A DNA stretch of 64,000 nucleotides from Drosophila persimilis. Lineage: Eukaryota; Arthropoda; Insecta; Diptera; Drosophilidae. Shown here in pieces: positions 32,306 through 43,430 of this stretch (positions within the stretch are counted from its first letter, which is position 1; the number at the start of each line of letters is the position of its first letter). Below the pieces are notes generated by a model. That model made no database searches and was not told where the DNA came from. It saw only the letters and a program-made list of their open reading frames with translations. The position numbers and the translations under genes were made by a program. The stretch is from contig NW_020825399.1 of assembly GCF_003286085.1 (NCBI RefSeq), forward strand, positions 1 through 64,000, given 5' to 3'.

Positions 32306-34320
32306 AGTTACTCTTCATTGGACAACCCTTCGTCGTTGTCAACATTCGTTGCGAACCGAGTAGCGGAGATTCAAGAGTGGTCAAGTGAAGCTACTTGGCG
32401 GCATGGCGGAACCCAGCAGACATAGTTTCGAGAGGTTGTGACGTAGAGGAAATCGTGCAGTCGATCTGGTTTGGTGGACCAGAGTTCTTAAAGTTTGAAG
32501 AAGAGAGCTGGCCCAGAAATCCACACTTCGAGCTTTCCGAAGAAGAGCTACAGATGGAAAGTCGGAAGAAATCGGTCGGACTGACCGTCGCGGCCAAGCC
32601 AAATTATTTAGTGGATGTAATCGAGGGATACTCGTCACACCTTAAACTGCTAAGAGTGTTCGTTTTCGTGTTCCACTTCATCCGAAAATGCAAAGACAAA
32701 AGTCTCAACTTTGGAAAAATTCCGTCATCCGTAGAATACGACGAGGCGTTTCTAAAAATAGTCGAAATAACACAGAAATATGAGTCTCAAGAAGTAATTG
32801 AAAGGGTTCGTAAAGGCACGAAGTTAGGCCCCAGTCTTCAGCGTTTAAATCCCTTCATCCATGAAGAGGCTGGGACTTGGTGCTCTTTTTCGTTGTAGCG
32901 AGTTGGGGGGCGACTAGTTAACGCTCCTATGTCATATAATGCCAAGATTCCCTTTTTATTGACAAAACGCTCGCAGTTTGTGCAGACATACGTTCGCTAT
33001 CTGCACCCATTATTTCATTGAGTGCCTCGGCATTAAATACGATTATTAAAAACGATCTTTCGCCTTCAGTTGCTTGTATTCAGAATCAATATGACCTCAA
33101 AAGCCAACAATATTGCCCTTGAAGAGCTGAAGAAAAAGCGCAGTTGCCGTGTCAAAGGCATTCGTTTATTAGCGGACCGTTTAGAAGCGGGAGATATTCC
33201 GCTGGTATTGACGGAGTTCGAGTGCAGACTCGAAACGCTGATGCGTAGCATTGACACGGCACGCGAACTTCAAGAGAAGATTGAACATATAGACATGACG
33301 ATGAATTTGGAGTCGAGTTGGAAGAACTCTCAATTGTCACAAAGGCAAAATTAATGTCTCTCATTTGCGCATTAAAGACAGCTGATGAGACAATACCGGC
33401 AGTACCAGCTTATGGTGGCCCAACTCGTGCTCGCCTTCCGAAGTTAGCTCTGCCGCAGTTCAGCGGCAACTTTTCGGACTTTAAAAACTTCATAGGTTTA
33501 TTTGAGACTCTAGTTCACAATGACCAAAGCATTCCAATTATCGAAAAGTTCAACCATTTGCTTTCGTGTCTCTCCGGTGAAGCGTTGGGAACAGTTAGGG
33601 CTTTCCAAGTAACCGAGACCAACTACGAGAAAGCAATGGCTAGCTTAAAACGATAATGATTGTCTGATCTTTAAAAATCACATTGATGCCCTATTTAGTC
33701 TTCCCAAAATGACCCAGCAATCAGCATCGTCCTTAAGGAACCTTATCGATACCGACAATGCAACTACTGCAATGCGAAAGGCCATTTGTTGACAGATTGC
33801 AGTCCATTTGGTCGGCTGGCAGTAATGCAAAGGTTCGAATTCGCAAAAACTGCATCCTTGTGCATCAATTGTCTGCAGCCAGGCCACTCTGTATTACGAT
33901 GCAAAGCTAAGAAGTGTCGAGTGTGTGGCTGCTCACACCATACCTTATTGCATAGGTACACAGTGGCGAATAAAAGTCGGGCGTTACCATCACCCCCAGA
34001 GAATTCTTCTCCTCCTCCCAATCAGAATCAACCTTCCACTTCGCATGCTCTCCATGCGACAGCTATGGATAGAGTTATTCTGGCTACGTCGATCGTAAGC
34101 GTCCGAACAAATAATGGTGAACATGTTTTGGCCCGAGATCTGCTTGACTCGGGGTCTCAAACCAATTTTATAACTGAGGACTTAGCACAGCGCTTACAGA
34201 TCCGTAGGGAGGAGTCGTGTATCAACTTGCTTGGTATTGGTGAATCCAATTCAAATAGGCCCCAGTCTTCAGCGTTTGAATCCCTTCATCCATGAAGAGG
34301 CTGGGACTTGGTGCTCTTTT
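32306..34320 (+). mobile_element. BEL/Pao RNase H end, gag and protease (unit 2)
   Basis: Resumes the BEL composite after the LINE. RNase H end near 32395-32560 (WRNPADIVSRG). A gag reading from the ATG at 33091 (MTSKANNIAL, then LPKLALPQFSG near 33440). Zinc knuckles CINCLQPGHSVLRC and CRVCGCSHHTLLH near 33860-33950. A protease-like block LLDSGSQTNFI near 34140. The same parts lie at 4700-5972 and 10408-11345 in unit 1. Fossil with several breaks. Confidence 0.75.
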
Positions 34321-35495
34321 TCGTTGTAGCGAGTTGGGGGGCGACTAGTTAACGCTCCTATGTCATATAATACCAAGATTCACTTTTTTATTGACAAAAC
34401 GCTCGCAGTTTGTGCAGACATACGTTCGCTATCTGCATCAAACGAATTTTCATGCCGGCCCACGAGCACTCGTGAGTATCCTTAGACAGCTCATTTGGAT
34501 AGTGAATGCTCAGGCGGTCTGCAGGGCGACAGTTAGCTCGTGTATTCGTTGCTTTAAATGCAACTTACCCGCAGACCGGCTCCATGCTCTCGGCCCATTT
34601 TCAGTATGTGGCGTTGATTTTTGTGGCTCAGTCTATACGACTCTGAAAATTCGTGGAAGGCCCCCTTGTAAGTCCTGCATAGCGTTATTTGTCTGTTTTG
34701 CATCCAAGGCGGTTCATTTAGAAATTGTCTCCGATTTGACGACTAATTCCTTCTTGTTGGCATTCCAAAGGTTCGTCGGTCGTCGAGGATGTCCGCAACG
34801 CGTGAACTGCGACAACGCGACAAATTTCGTCGGAGCAAGTCGCCACTTCAGCGAACTGCGGAAGAAAATAGAAGCGGAAGCGGACGCGATACGCGAATTT
34901 GCGTCAAGAAGCGGGTGCGAGTTCGCCTTCATACCGCCTCGAGCACCGCACATGGGCGGACTTTGGGAGGCCGGTGTGAAGTCTGCCAAGGGCCTACTCC
35001 TACGGGCAGTCGGAAGCGCTCTCCTCACCGCAGAGGATCTGGAGACCGTGCTGGTCGGGATCGAGGCGGTACTCAACTCGCGCCTGCTAGGACCCCTAAG
35101 CCCATACCCAAGCGACGGAGACGCGCTGACTCCCGGGCACCTGCTGACAGGCGGGCCGCTCATCGCACCCCCAGCACCCAGGACCCCGGACCAGTAGGGT
35201 CTGAGCTGCTTAAAGCGATGGCGGCTTGTCTCGTCAGCCAGGCAAATGTTCTGGCAGCAATGGTCCCGGGAGTATGTGCTGGGATTGCAAATAAGATGCA
35301 AGTGGCACCAGGAGGAACCAAACATCAAGAAAGGCGACCTCGTAATCGTCGCCGAGGACAACCTGCCCCCTCAACAGTGGCTCCTCGGAAGGGTGGTCGG
35401 AACAACCGCCGGGCAGGACGGAAGGGTCAGAGTGGTCGTTCAGGAGGCCAATCCACAAGTTGGCGCTTCTGCCATTTGGCGTATAATAATTGTTA
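34321..35495 (+). mobile_element. BEL/Pao integrase (unit 2)
   Basis: Counterpart of 19791-20990, with YVRYLHQTNFHAGP, GVDFCGSV, CDNATNFVGA and APHMGGLWEAG, then the C-terminal KGDLVIVAEDNLPP block. It shows a handful of differences from unit 1, including one short patch near 34561 that differs completely over about 20 bases. Fossil, a few breaks. Confidence 0.8.
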
Positions 35496-36844
35496 TTAGG
35501 ATCGTATTTTATGAAGTCTAGTGTAAGTTTGGCATGGGCAAAGCGGGAGCGCAATAAAAGCTCGCTCTCTCGCTCTTGGCGAATTCGCCCAGCTTTGCCA
35601 CCGTAGGTAAGATAGGCGCAGAAGAAATTGTTTGAATGTATGAAGAGAAGTCGAGAAAAATCTATGAAAACGTACGCACGCACTCCTTTTTTTTCGTCGT
35701 CGTAAAATACAAATTTGCAGTCACCCAAGTTTTTCGGTCTCTTTATTTTAGAAAAACTATTCTACATTTTCAGGGCCCATTTAAAGCACCGTTACATGGA
35801 ACGGTGAGCACCGGCACGAGCACTTATAAGGCATGGGCAGCACGAGATCAGTTCCTTTTGAAAAGAAAACGTGAGTGGAAAAGAAGTGATGTAGCAATTA
35901 TTGGCCCTCAGCCGCTTATTATATAAATATAATTATTTATTACTAATGCCTATGTAACTCAAATGGTTGTTAAAGCTTTGCGCTTGCTTGCCCTGCTAAG
36001 CGTTCTCTGCAAGCTCGCTCTTTGTCATCTCCGCTTTGTGTCGGCCTACCCACGTCTGCCGAGCGAAGCTGCGCTTAGCGATCGGAGCTGCAATGGCAGG
36101 CAAGCCACACTTGCACTTTGGAGTTCGCGCAATAAAGTTTATATCACTGTCGCGGGAGTTGATGGCTGCTCGCACGGTTAATACCGCTCATTCAACGGCT
36201 CGCCATAGTCTCGAGGAGAATTCGTCTTTGTTCGCATATGATATTGGGGGCCGTTCTCGAATGCCCGAGTTGCAGCTTCCTCGATTTGGTGGAACCTACA
36301 TGGATTGGCCAGCATTCAACTCGATGTTCTCGTTAATGGTGCGCAAAGACCATCGTATCCCAATCATCGAGAATTTTCAATATTTTCAAAATTACGACAA
36401 GGCGTTACCTTAAGGCTATTTTCGGGCTGCAAGGGCTGGAGAAGGGTTCGGCTATCGGCTTGCACGCGCTCAGCGACACTTGCGTGCTTTTCAGACCTTG
36501 GCAACCTTGGTAAAACATGCCCTCATTTTTGGAAGCGAGATGTCGGATGCTGGAGCATTTGCGATCAGCCATGGCAACAGCCCTGCATCAGCCCTGCAAC
36601 ATAGAAAACCTAACAACCTGCAACTAATAGGAAAACATATCTTTTTTCCAAATATATCTACAAAATAAATTCTTGTTATTCACCGATAATATGCTGATGT
36701 GTGTGTATGTGTATACGGGTGCTGGGTATACGTAAGAGTCGGCGGATAAAATTCGAGTAAGCGGAGAACGCCAGGAATTGCCGATAATATGGATCCGTCG
36801 ATAGAACGGTGAAAAGAAAGAAGCGGCACGTATATATATGTATG
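35496..36844 (+). mobile_element. BEL/Pao LTR-like region and second gag fragment (unit 2)
   Basis: Counterpart of 20991-22327. It has the same LTR-like block (CAATAAAAGCTCGC near 35552) and the same second gag fragment (ELQLPRFGGTYMDWPAF near 36265). No other coding sequence is recognised. Confidence 0.6.
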
Positions 36845-37105
36845 GCAGACTGGGACCAGGAGGTGAGGAGGCGCTGAAGATGGGCAGATGGGGAATCCGT
36901 ACTTATCTTGGAAATTGGGAATTATCCACCGGTGCTTGCTGGGGTGGAATTCTCCTTTTATTCCTTTTATTGTTGGTGGACGGATCGAGGGCTCAATTAT
37001 CCAACGACTATTCCAGTTTCACTCCTAGCCGTCGTCACAGAAGGAAAAGCAGGTGGGTTACGTTGTATATTTATATAACGGTTGAAGCGGAGATGAAAAC
37101 ATAAC
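36845..37105 (-). mobile_element. LTR fragment of the minus-strand BEL family (44807-50293)
   Basis: Resembles 49824-50120: a GGACTGGGA block, a TTACTTATCTTG-like block, GCTTGCTGGGGT / GCTGGCTGGGGT, the GGACGGATCGAGGNTCAATT block and the GAAAACNTAACTAAC end. The match is clear but diverged. It starts right where tandem unit 2 ends. Confidence 0.6.
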
Positions 37106-37119
37106 TAACTAACCAATTG

Positions 37120-37760
37120 ATCTATGCTTTATGCTGCGGTGAACGCAAATTATATGCTATGAAGTAGGACGGTGTGACAGGATATAAGAAGTTCCATTCA
37201 TCAAACAATTTTTGGTAGTGGCGATTGTCATTCCTATAATCACTTTTCTGCAACGCGGCCAGTAGGATCCAGTTTAGACACCCTTTCATGTTACCCCTTA
37301 GGCGCCAAAGACTCGTGTGGACCGTATCCTGCTTGGCCTCTATCTCCAGGGCTCGCTTTTCACTGTCTATTATAGCAAAATTGTACCCGAATATTACTCC
37401 GATTGAGTAGCAGCGCACCTGCACACCCCGGTGACACCCCGAATATGTGCAGCCAATATGCGGTCAATGTACTTGACATTGGCGGTAGACAGTAGCACCA
37501 CATCCAGGCATACTTTTGCCTGGTCAATCAATTGACCCACGCGATTCATCCGACAGTCGTCGCACACGACCCTGCTTGACTTGTGCCAACCATTAAATAA
37601 GACGAATTGACCGGTATCCGGCATCCCGTAGATTTTCTGCCAGACAGCGAGGTCGCTCTGGTAAAGGTAGCGACGCACCACACGCCTGGACCAGAAGGCA
37701 GTCCAGTGGTACATAAACCTGTGGAGGTTGCCGTATATTATTTGAAAGTATTTTCAAAAT
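37120..37760 (-). pseudogene. Zucchini/PLD6-like gene remnant (piRNA nuclease relative)
   Basis: Two adjacent minus-strand open stretches (37714-37394 and 37424-37122) look like parts of one phospholipase-D-type protein. The first has FVLFNG, then CDDCRMNRVGQLIDQAK and LDVVLLSTAN, then AAHIRGV. This parallels the Drosophila Zucchini order (VVFFNE, CPMRRIGKLLLEAE, IDVAMYTFTS, ALQRGV). The second has VRCYS, NFAIID, MKGCLNW and FDEWNFLY, parallel to IRIIS, KFCIID, SGSVNW and FQRMW. Where the family has the catalytic HxK the sequence reads GYN. About 20 residues before it are missing, and the two stretches are in different frames (shift near 37420). This looks like a decayed paralogue or retrocopy, or less likely a diverged catalytically dead relative. 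The family comparison is from memory. No introns are apparent. Confidence 0.55.
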
Positions 37761-38384
37761 CTACTTCCGATCTTATCAAATGCGGAAATAACAGAAAGAA
37801 TTTGAAAGCAAGTTTAGCAAGGCGGTAGAGCATGATAGCATCAGAGGACTGCAGACGCTTGTAGAACTGTCAGGAATCATGTCAGTGCCCAAGAGGATTT
37901 GCATTCCTCTACTTATTAACTTACCAACAACAGAAATATCCAACATAATTTTGGCATCGCTTAAGATTGCTCCATACGCCTGTACAACTGCCGGGGATCA
38001 TGTCAGTAGCTTAAAAGAATCTTCATTCAACTACTGCTCAACTTACCAAATCAGAAAATAGGTAAGAAAAATTGTAAGCCAACTCAGTAGGTGTTCAAAA
38101 AGTATCGATCCAATAATTTTGTAATACAATCGCATAAAGCTGTGGAGGATACTTAATGCTTAATATACCAATTGTGCAAATACGCGTAAGAATCGGACAA
38201 GATTTGTTTAGCCATATTGCCTTTAACCCAGCAAGGAAAACAGTCGATTTTTTGTGAGCAAGCCTCATAGAAAATTGAAATTTTGTACATGAATAATCTG
38301 TACTAGAATGACACACATGAAATTTACGAGTAGGCATGCTGGTTGGTGCACAAGAGTCCCTGTACCTCATTCCTGATGACAGTA
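37761..38384. other. Unassigned stretch with a degenerate 119-bp repeat
   Basis: No gene recognised. Near 37867 and 37986 two similar blocks occur (ACTGTCAGGAATCATGTCAG and ACTGCCGGGGATCATGTCAG), each followed after about 50 bases by an ACTTACCAA stretch, so a tandem repeat of period about 119 bases is likely from about 37850 to 38060. From 38060 to 38384 open frames exist on the minus strand, but nothing about them resembles a known protein. Confidence 0.4.
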
Positions 38385-38735
38385 ACCGATTGGAGTCTGC
38401 GCTGATATAGCAGAAATGTTCCACCAAGTCATATTTCGAAAGGAGGATAGATGGAGGAAGAATCCCGGCAACTAGATGAATGAGTATGAAATGCAGGTCA
38501 TGACCTTTGGAGCAAATGTTCGCCGGCCTTGTTCAATACGGGAAAAATATAAATGCCATTATGATTTGGTTCATTGTTTTTCATCCGAAGAAACGGCTGT
38601 GAGAGTTATGAAGGAGATAGTTGACATTCACAAAAAGGAGGATTCGAATTGAGAAAGTTTGTGTCACATTCGAAATTCTTCAACAACGTTTTTGGTAACG
38701 TACAAGTAGCAGACCCCATAACTCTTGATAGGGAT
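38385..38735 (+). mobile_element. BEL/Pao reverse-transcriptase fragment
   Basis: Pieces reading ADIAEMFHQV near 38398, MQVMTFGA near 38490, HCFSSEETAVRVMKEI near 38570 and FELRKFV near 38645 match the order of BEL/Pao RT (the ADIxxMFHQ, TFG and GGFELR blocks). It stops at 38735 where the LTR of the next element begins. A second, shorter copy is at 44637-44806. Fossil, several breaks. Confidence 0.65.
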
Positions 38736-39516
38736 TGTGAGGAACCGCGGTTCCCACAGGCCGAATTCGACCGAAGCACAGCCGGATAAGGCTGAGGAAC
38801 GGCCGGATAAGGCTGATGGCTGGCCGGATAAGGCGAACGTCAGTCCGGATACCCACGGATATCCGGATGCGGCGAAGGGGCCATGGACCCCCAGAGAGGA
38901 GAGGAGAGAGCAGAGGAGACGGCGGGATCGGGCCGGCAGTGGTCCGATGCATGACCAAATAAGGTCATGGGATCACGCCGCCGGCCTGGCTGTGGATGCT
39001 GTGGAAACCAGAAGACGGCAATGGAAAGTTACCGACGCCGAGGCGGTGTTATAAAAGGAGGCTGCGGCGACGGAGCGGGATCTTTCGCAGATGAGTGGTC
39101 GCGCGCGCAAATTGAACCCCGCTAAAATGTAGAAGTGATACCCGGTACGGTTCGAAGAGTGTAGTGAAGTGCATACAGAAGCAGAGAAACAGGCCCCGCC
39201 TGCCCCCAGAGTGAGTCTAAGTTAAGTGGTGATCCACATCCACCGGCGGAATCTAGGAGGGGAGTGCGAGACGTACACAGCGGATTTGAGTGGCGGGCCA
39301 AAGCGATCGCTGTGGTCAACTTCCCCTAATCAATACCATCAACGCTGTCACACTCGACGAGAGCCCCGCGCGTGGTGGAGATCCGTAGCTAAGAACCATT
39401 GACAAAACATAATTAGATTACCGAAGAGAAAGACTTTATTATTTGTCGTTGGGGGCGTTGCTGACCGCTGAGCGAGCCCAGCGAACTAAAGCGGCCTAAA
39501 AAGTAGGTCCGTTACA
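38736..39516 (+). mobile_element. 5' LTR of an Osvaldo/Ulysses-like gypsy element
   Basis: 781 bases from TGTGAGGAACCG to GTCCGTTACA, followed two bases later by the Lys-type primer site TGGCGCCCAACGTG (39519-39532). A TATA box (GTTATAAAAGG) lies at about 39048. U3 contains three successive copies of a GGCCGGATAAGG-type 20-base unit (38781-38843). The LTR sits inside a BEL RT fragment. Confidence 0.8.
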
Positions 39517-42500
39517 ACTGGCGCCCAACGTGTGGCCTACAACGACGAATAGTAAAACAAAGGGAGGAGAGATATAGACGTGGGGATGGGAAAGGGACAA
39601 TGGATCCACCGGTTGAAAAAGGAGGACCGCACCTTCGACGTGCGGCGGGAGGGCACATTGGGAGAGATGAGAAGTGGATGAGGGAACACGAGGATGAGTC
39701 AGTGGGCTGACCTGATTGAGCTATTGGAGTTTCGGGCGGACAGGTCCTCGCCGATACCCCGTGCGGACGACAAACAGGCCGCGTACGAACACCTGGCACA
39801 CCCACCCGGCGCAGCCGCGGCGGCGCTGTGGAGGTCCCCGGTCGAAATACAACGATAATTGATCGCGAGTCTGTCAGTGCCGGTACCGGAACGCTCTCAC
39901 ACTCGGACTCGCTCGGACTCCTAGCAGGTCCCGCCACTCAGGGAGGGATCGAAGCCGAGAGGCCGAAAGGGGGAGGACCGAACCAGCCACCGTACGGGCG
40001 TCGCACCTGGACTACGCCAGAGTGGCGAAACAGGGGAGAGAGTGGTCGTTCCGTTTCGACGGGACGACGAAGCCTCTCGAGTTCTTGGAGCAGGCCGAGA
40101 CGTACCGTCTGGTTCCTGATCTAATCCCAAGGGCGATGCCAGAGCTGCTAAAGGGGCGGGTTTGTGGCGAACAACCGACAGTGGAGAACGTGGAAAGACT
40201 TCTCGACCAGCTTCCAGACTTACTTTCTACCGCGCGGAAGTAAGAATGAATGGGGCGAGCCCTTCAAAGAATATATGGTGGAAATGCAGAAACTTATGCG
40301 ACCCCTGAAATGTCCCCAGGAGGAGCAAACGGAGCTGATCCGGGAGAATAGCATGCCAGATCTGAGAGCGTATATGAGGCCACACAGGTGCAGGGATCTC
40401 GACACCATGATGAAATTGGCAGACGAGTTCGAGGCGTTGGAAAGGGAGCGCCTAGAGTTCCAACGGGAAAATCCAACCGTTAAAGCCCGGGCAGCGAATC
40501 CCTTCCACAAACCGGCCGAGACGACGGCATGTCGACGGAGCAAAGACGGCCCGATGGACGGAGCAGCAGGAGAGGAGGGGAGAGCGCGTGTCCCTATGCC
40601 GACACCAACAAACGGCAATATCGAGAATGGATATGTCAAGAATCCGGCCCTAGCATGCCGGAGGTGTGGGAGCGCGGAACATTAGAGCCGGGAGTGAACC
40701 GACCCCTCCCCTATTGCTGGAGATGCGGAAAAGTGGGCATCTCGGCGTGGCAGTGATGCCGGAAGACAGTATGCTTTTGGAACAAGGAGATCCCAATGGT
40801 ATTACTCGTATTGCCGGGTGTGACAGATGAGTTAGTTTTAGGATGGGATTTATTCCGCGCGGTCGGGGCAGTGGTGACCTGTGCAGGGCACAGCGTGGTG
40901 ATCCCTGCCCAAGATCGGGAACGAGAAGATCAGAAAGACTGTCCGTGGCGAAGGCCGAAGCTGGGGACACGGCTCCAGAGTCCGACAAGAAAACGGAAAC
41001 GACCCTAGGAGTGGCCGCCAGAGAGGTGTCCGCGGGCATGAGGCAAGATGAGGGGGCGAGGGAAGAGCCAGTGGAGGAATTCCTAGCCCGAGAATTGGAG
41101 GCTTTTCCAAAATCGAGGGGGTGTCTAATGTGGCGGTGCACACAATCCCCATGAGTAATCCGCAACCGATTAAGCAAAGATACTACCCGAAGAACCCAAA
41201 ATGTAGGCCGAGATTAACCAGAAAGTGGACGAACTATTAAAAATGGGATGAATAGAGCCGTCAAGGAGCCCCTACAGGTCGCCAATAGTGATGGTGAAGA
41301 AGAAGAATGGCAAGTGGAGACTGTGCGTGGACTTTCGTCACGTAAACGCGAAATCCATAAAGGACACGTATCCAATGCCAAGAATCTATTATATACTCGA
41401 TCAACTGCGGGAGGCAAGATTCATCAGTAGCCTGGATGTGAAGGATGGATATTGGCAGATCCTGGCAGAGAGCAGCCGGCCGATCACGGCGTTCGCGGTG
41501 CCCGGAAAGCGGTTATACCAATGATGGAAGGTGATGCCGTTACACTCCGCGTCGACCACATTTCAACGGGCTCTAGACCAAGTGATCGGTCCAGAAATGA
41601 TGCCGCACGCGTTCGCGTACCAGGATGACATAGTGGTCATCGGGCGAACGGAGGAAGAACACCGAAGAAACCTGAAAGAGGTGTTGCGACGGCTGCGCAT
41701 GACTAACCTGCGGCTGAACGCAGACAAGTACGAGTTCTTTAGAAAAGAGCTGCGGTATCTGGGCCACAAGGTGACCGGCGAGGGGATATGTACAGACCCC
41801 GTGAAAGTCGCAGCCATAGCCGAACTGAAACCGCCAACAAATAACGGGTGAGATCGTTTGCTAGCAGGACGCTAAACGGACCCGAAAGAAACTATTCGGC
41901 GACCGAAAAACAATGTCTGGCCATTGTATGAGCCATCCGCCGATTGAGGCAATACTTGGAAGGATACCACTTCAAGGTGTTCACGGACCACATGGCTCTG
42001 AAGTGGCTAAATAGTATAGAAAGTCCGTCGGGGAGAGTGGCGAGATGGGCATTGGAGCTACAACAGTACGACTTTGAAGTTGCGTACAGGAAGGGGCAGC
42101 TCAATGTGGTAGCCGACGCACTCTCCAGACAACCGCTGGAGAAACGAAACCGCCGGATAGGACATGAGGAGAGAACCCAACGCCCTGCAAGTGGTTAGAG
42201 GGCATGATAGAAAAAATCAGAAAGGAATCACAAAAGTACCCCGACTATGTGGAGACGGGGGAAACTTGTATCGGCACATTTCCCACCGGGCAGGGAGCGA
42301 AGAGGTCGTCTCGTGGAGGTGCCGAAAGATGCCCGGGAAAGGGTTTTAAAGAAAAGCCACGATAACCCGGAAGCAGGCCACGCCGGCGGAAGGAGAACTG
42401 CGGCACGGGTGGCGGCAAGATATTACAAGATGAATTCGGTAGTGTCAGATACAACAGGATATTCACCGGCGTTCGTGGTGCAAGGAAGGGAACCCCGGTT

Positions 42501-42712
42501 GCCAAAGGCCCTATACGACGAGGAGACGGTATGCACGGGACAAAGCGCGGAGACGCCGGATGAAAATGCGTGGAAATTGAAGGAGCTGTTCCATGCATTA
42601 TAATCTGCGAAGAAGACCGTGGAAGCCCAAAGTTGGAGAGGTCGTATGGGCCAAACAGCACCACCTTTCCAATGCAGCGGAGGGATTTGCCGCGAAGCTG
42701 GCACCAAGGTAC
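39517..42712 (+). mobile_element. gag and pol of the Osvaldo/Ulysses-like element
   Basis: After the primer site a gag region runs to about 40740, with RFDGTTKPLEFLEQAETY near 40060, an EPFKEYMVEMQKLMRPL block near 40260 and a knuckle-like CWRCGKVG near 40720. Next come a retropepsin-related stretch (LVLGWDLFRAVG near 40830), the RT (MVKKKNGKWRLCVDFRHVN near 41290, YQDDIVVIG near 41620), RNase H (TDHMALKWLNSIESP near 41975) and integrase pieces to 42712. PBS type and gag style point to the Osvaldo/Ulysses gypsy lineage; the lineage name is an inference. Broken, with many breaks. Confidence 0.75.
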
Positions 42713-43163
42713 TGTAACGAACCTAAAAGGTTTCGATACAATCCGTCCCCCGACTTATAATGAGAGCATCGCACCACACCCGGCAACCAACGCCCCCCTC
42801 CGCAAGCAACCACCGATCAACACGCGCCAACTCCATAACGATGACCAAAGACATCAGGTCACGCGAACTTTCCCAACTCCAGGCCAAGCCATCGGCCGCG
42901 AAAATCTGCGACGATCACCAAGAACGGCAAAGTGCACCCCGACGCGGAAGTGCATTTGTCAAACCCGCAGACCCAGCAATACGGGCCTATAAAAAGACGG
43001 CGACGAGAACCAAAGGGCAACTTACGCAGAGACGACGAAGTAAAATAAGTTCATTTAAACTACTAATAAGTACAATAAAGTGTACGGTTCCATCCAATTT
43101 CTACAAATTTCTTGTGGATTGACCCCTGGACGGGACTGAGCTTACGTCAGCCTGAAATAGTAA
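42713..43163 (+). mobile_element. Solo LTR (TGTAACG family) inside the Osvaldo-like integrase
   Basis: 451 bases with the same sequence as the LTR at 1973-2731: TGTAACGAACC start, CTATAAAAAG near 42986, AATAAAGTG near 43073. It is flanked by GTAC on both sides (42709-42712 and 43164-43167), consistent with a 4-bp target duplication. No internal element sequence is present, so it is a solo LTR left by recombination. The 3' end (GAAATAGTAA) is not the usual CA, so that boundary is inferred from the duplication. Confidence 0.75.
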
Positions 43164-43167
43164 GTAC

Positions 43168-43430
43168 GATGTGTCATACGATGGGCCATACCGGATGGAG
43201 GACTTTATATCTCCAGTCATATGCCGTCTAAGAAAGGAGGGCGACAAGAAGAAGAGAACGGCACACATACGAGATCTGAGACCCCAACCCGAGGAGCGAG
43301 AGACACAGGGGTAAAGGGGAATGGCTATAAGGGGTCACGCAGGACCAGTAACGGTAAAGGTGCAACGCAGGACACTCGGGAAGGGTGCCGCGCAGGACAC
43401 GCATGAGACTCGTCAGCACTTAGATTGATA
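43168..43430 (+). mobile_element. Integrase C-terminal tail of the Osvaldo-like element
   Basis: Reading near 43184-43310 contains SYDGPYRMEDFISPVICRLR and a KKRTAHIRDLRP block, the typical end of gypsy integrases (GPY-type module followed by a basic tail). It belongs to the element at 38736-42712 and is separated from it only by the solo LTR. Fossil. Confidence 0.7.

Larger units (their letters stand above)
26787..36844 (+). repeat. Tandem duplication unit 2 (BEL/Pao composite)
   Basis: Second copy of the unit at 4611-22327, in the same orientation. It starts at GCCGCTCATC and ends TATATATGTATG. The bases TCCA at 26783-26786 are a short filler at the junction. Unit 2 lacks the CR1 insertions but holds a LOA-clade LINE. 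It differs from unit 1 by scattered substitutions and some short indels. Confidence 0.85.

Noticed and set aside
38095-38427. Minus-strand 110-codon frame as a possible host gene
   Set aside because: No domain, and its end overlaps sequence that reads on the plus strand as BEL reverse transcriptase.
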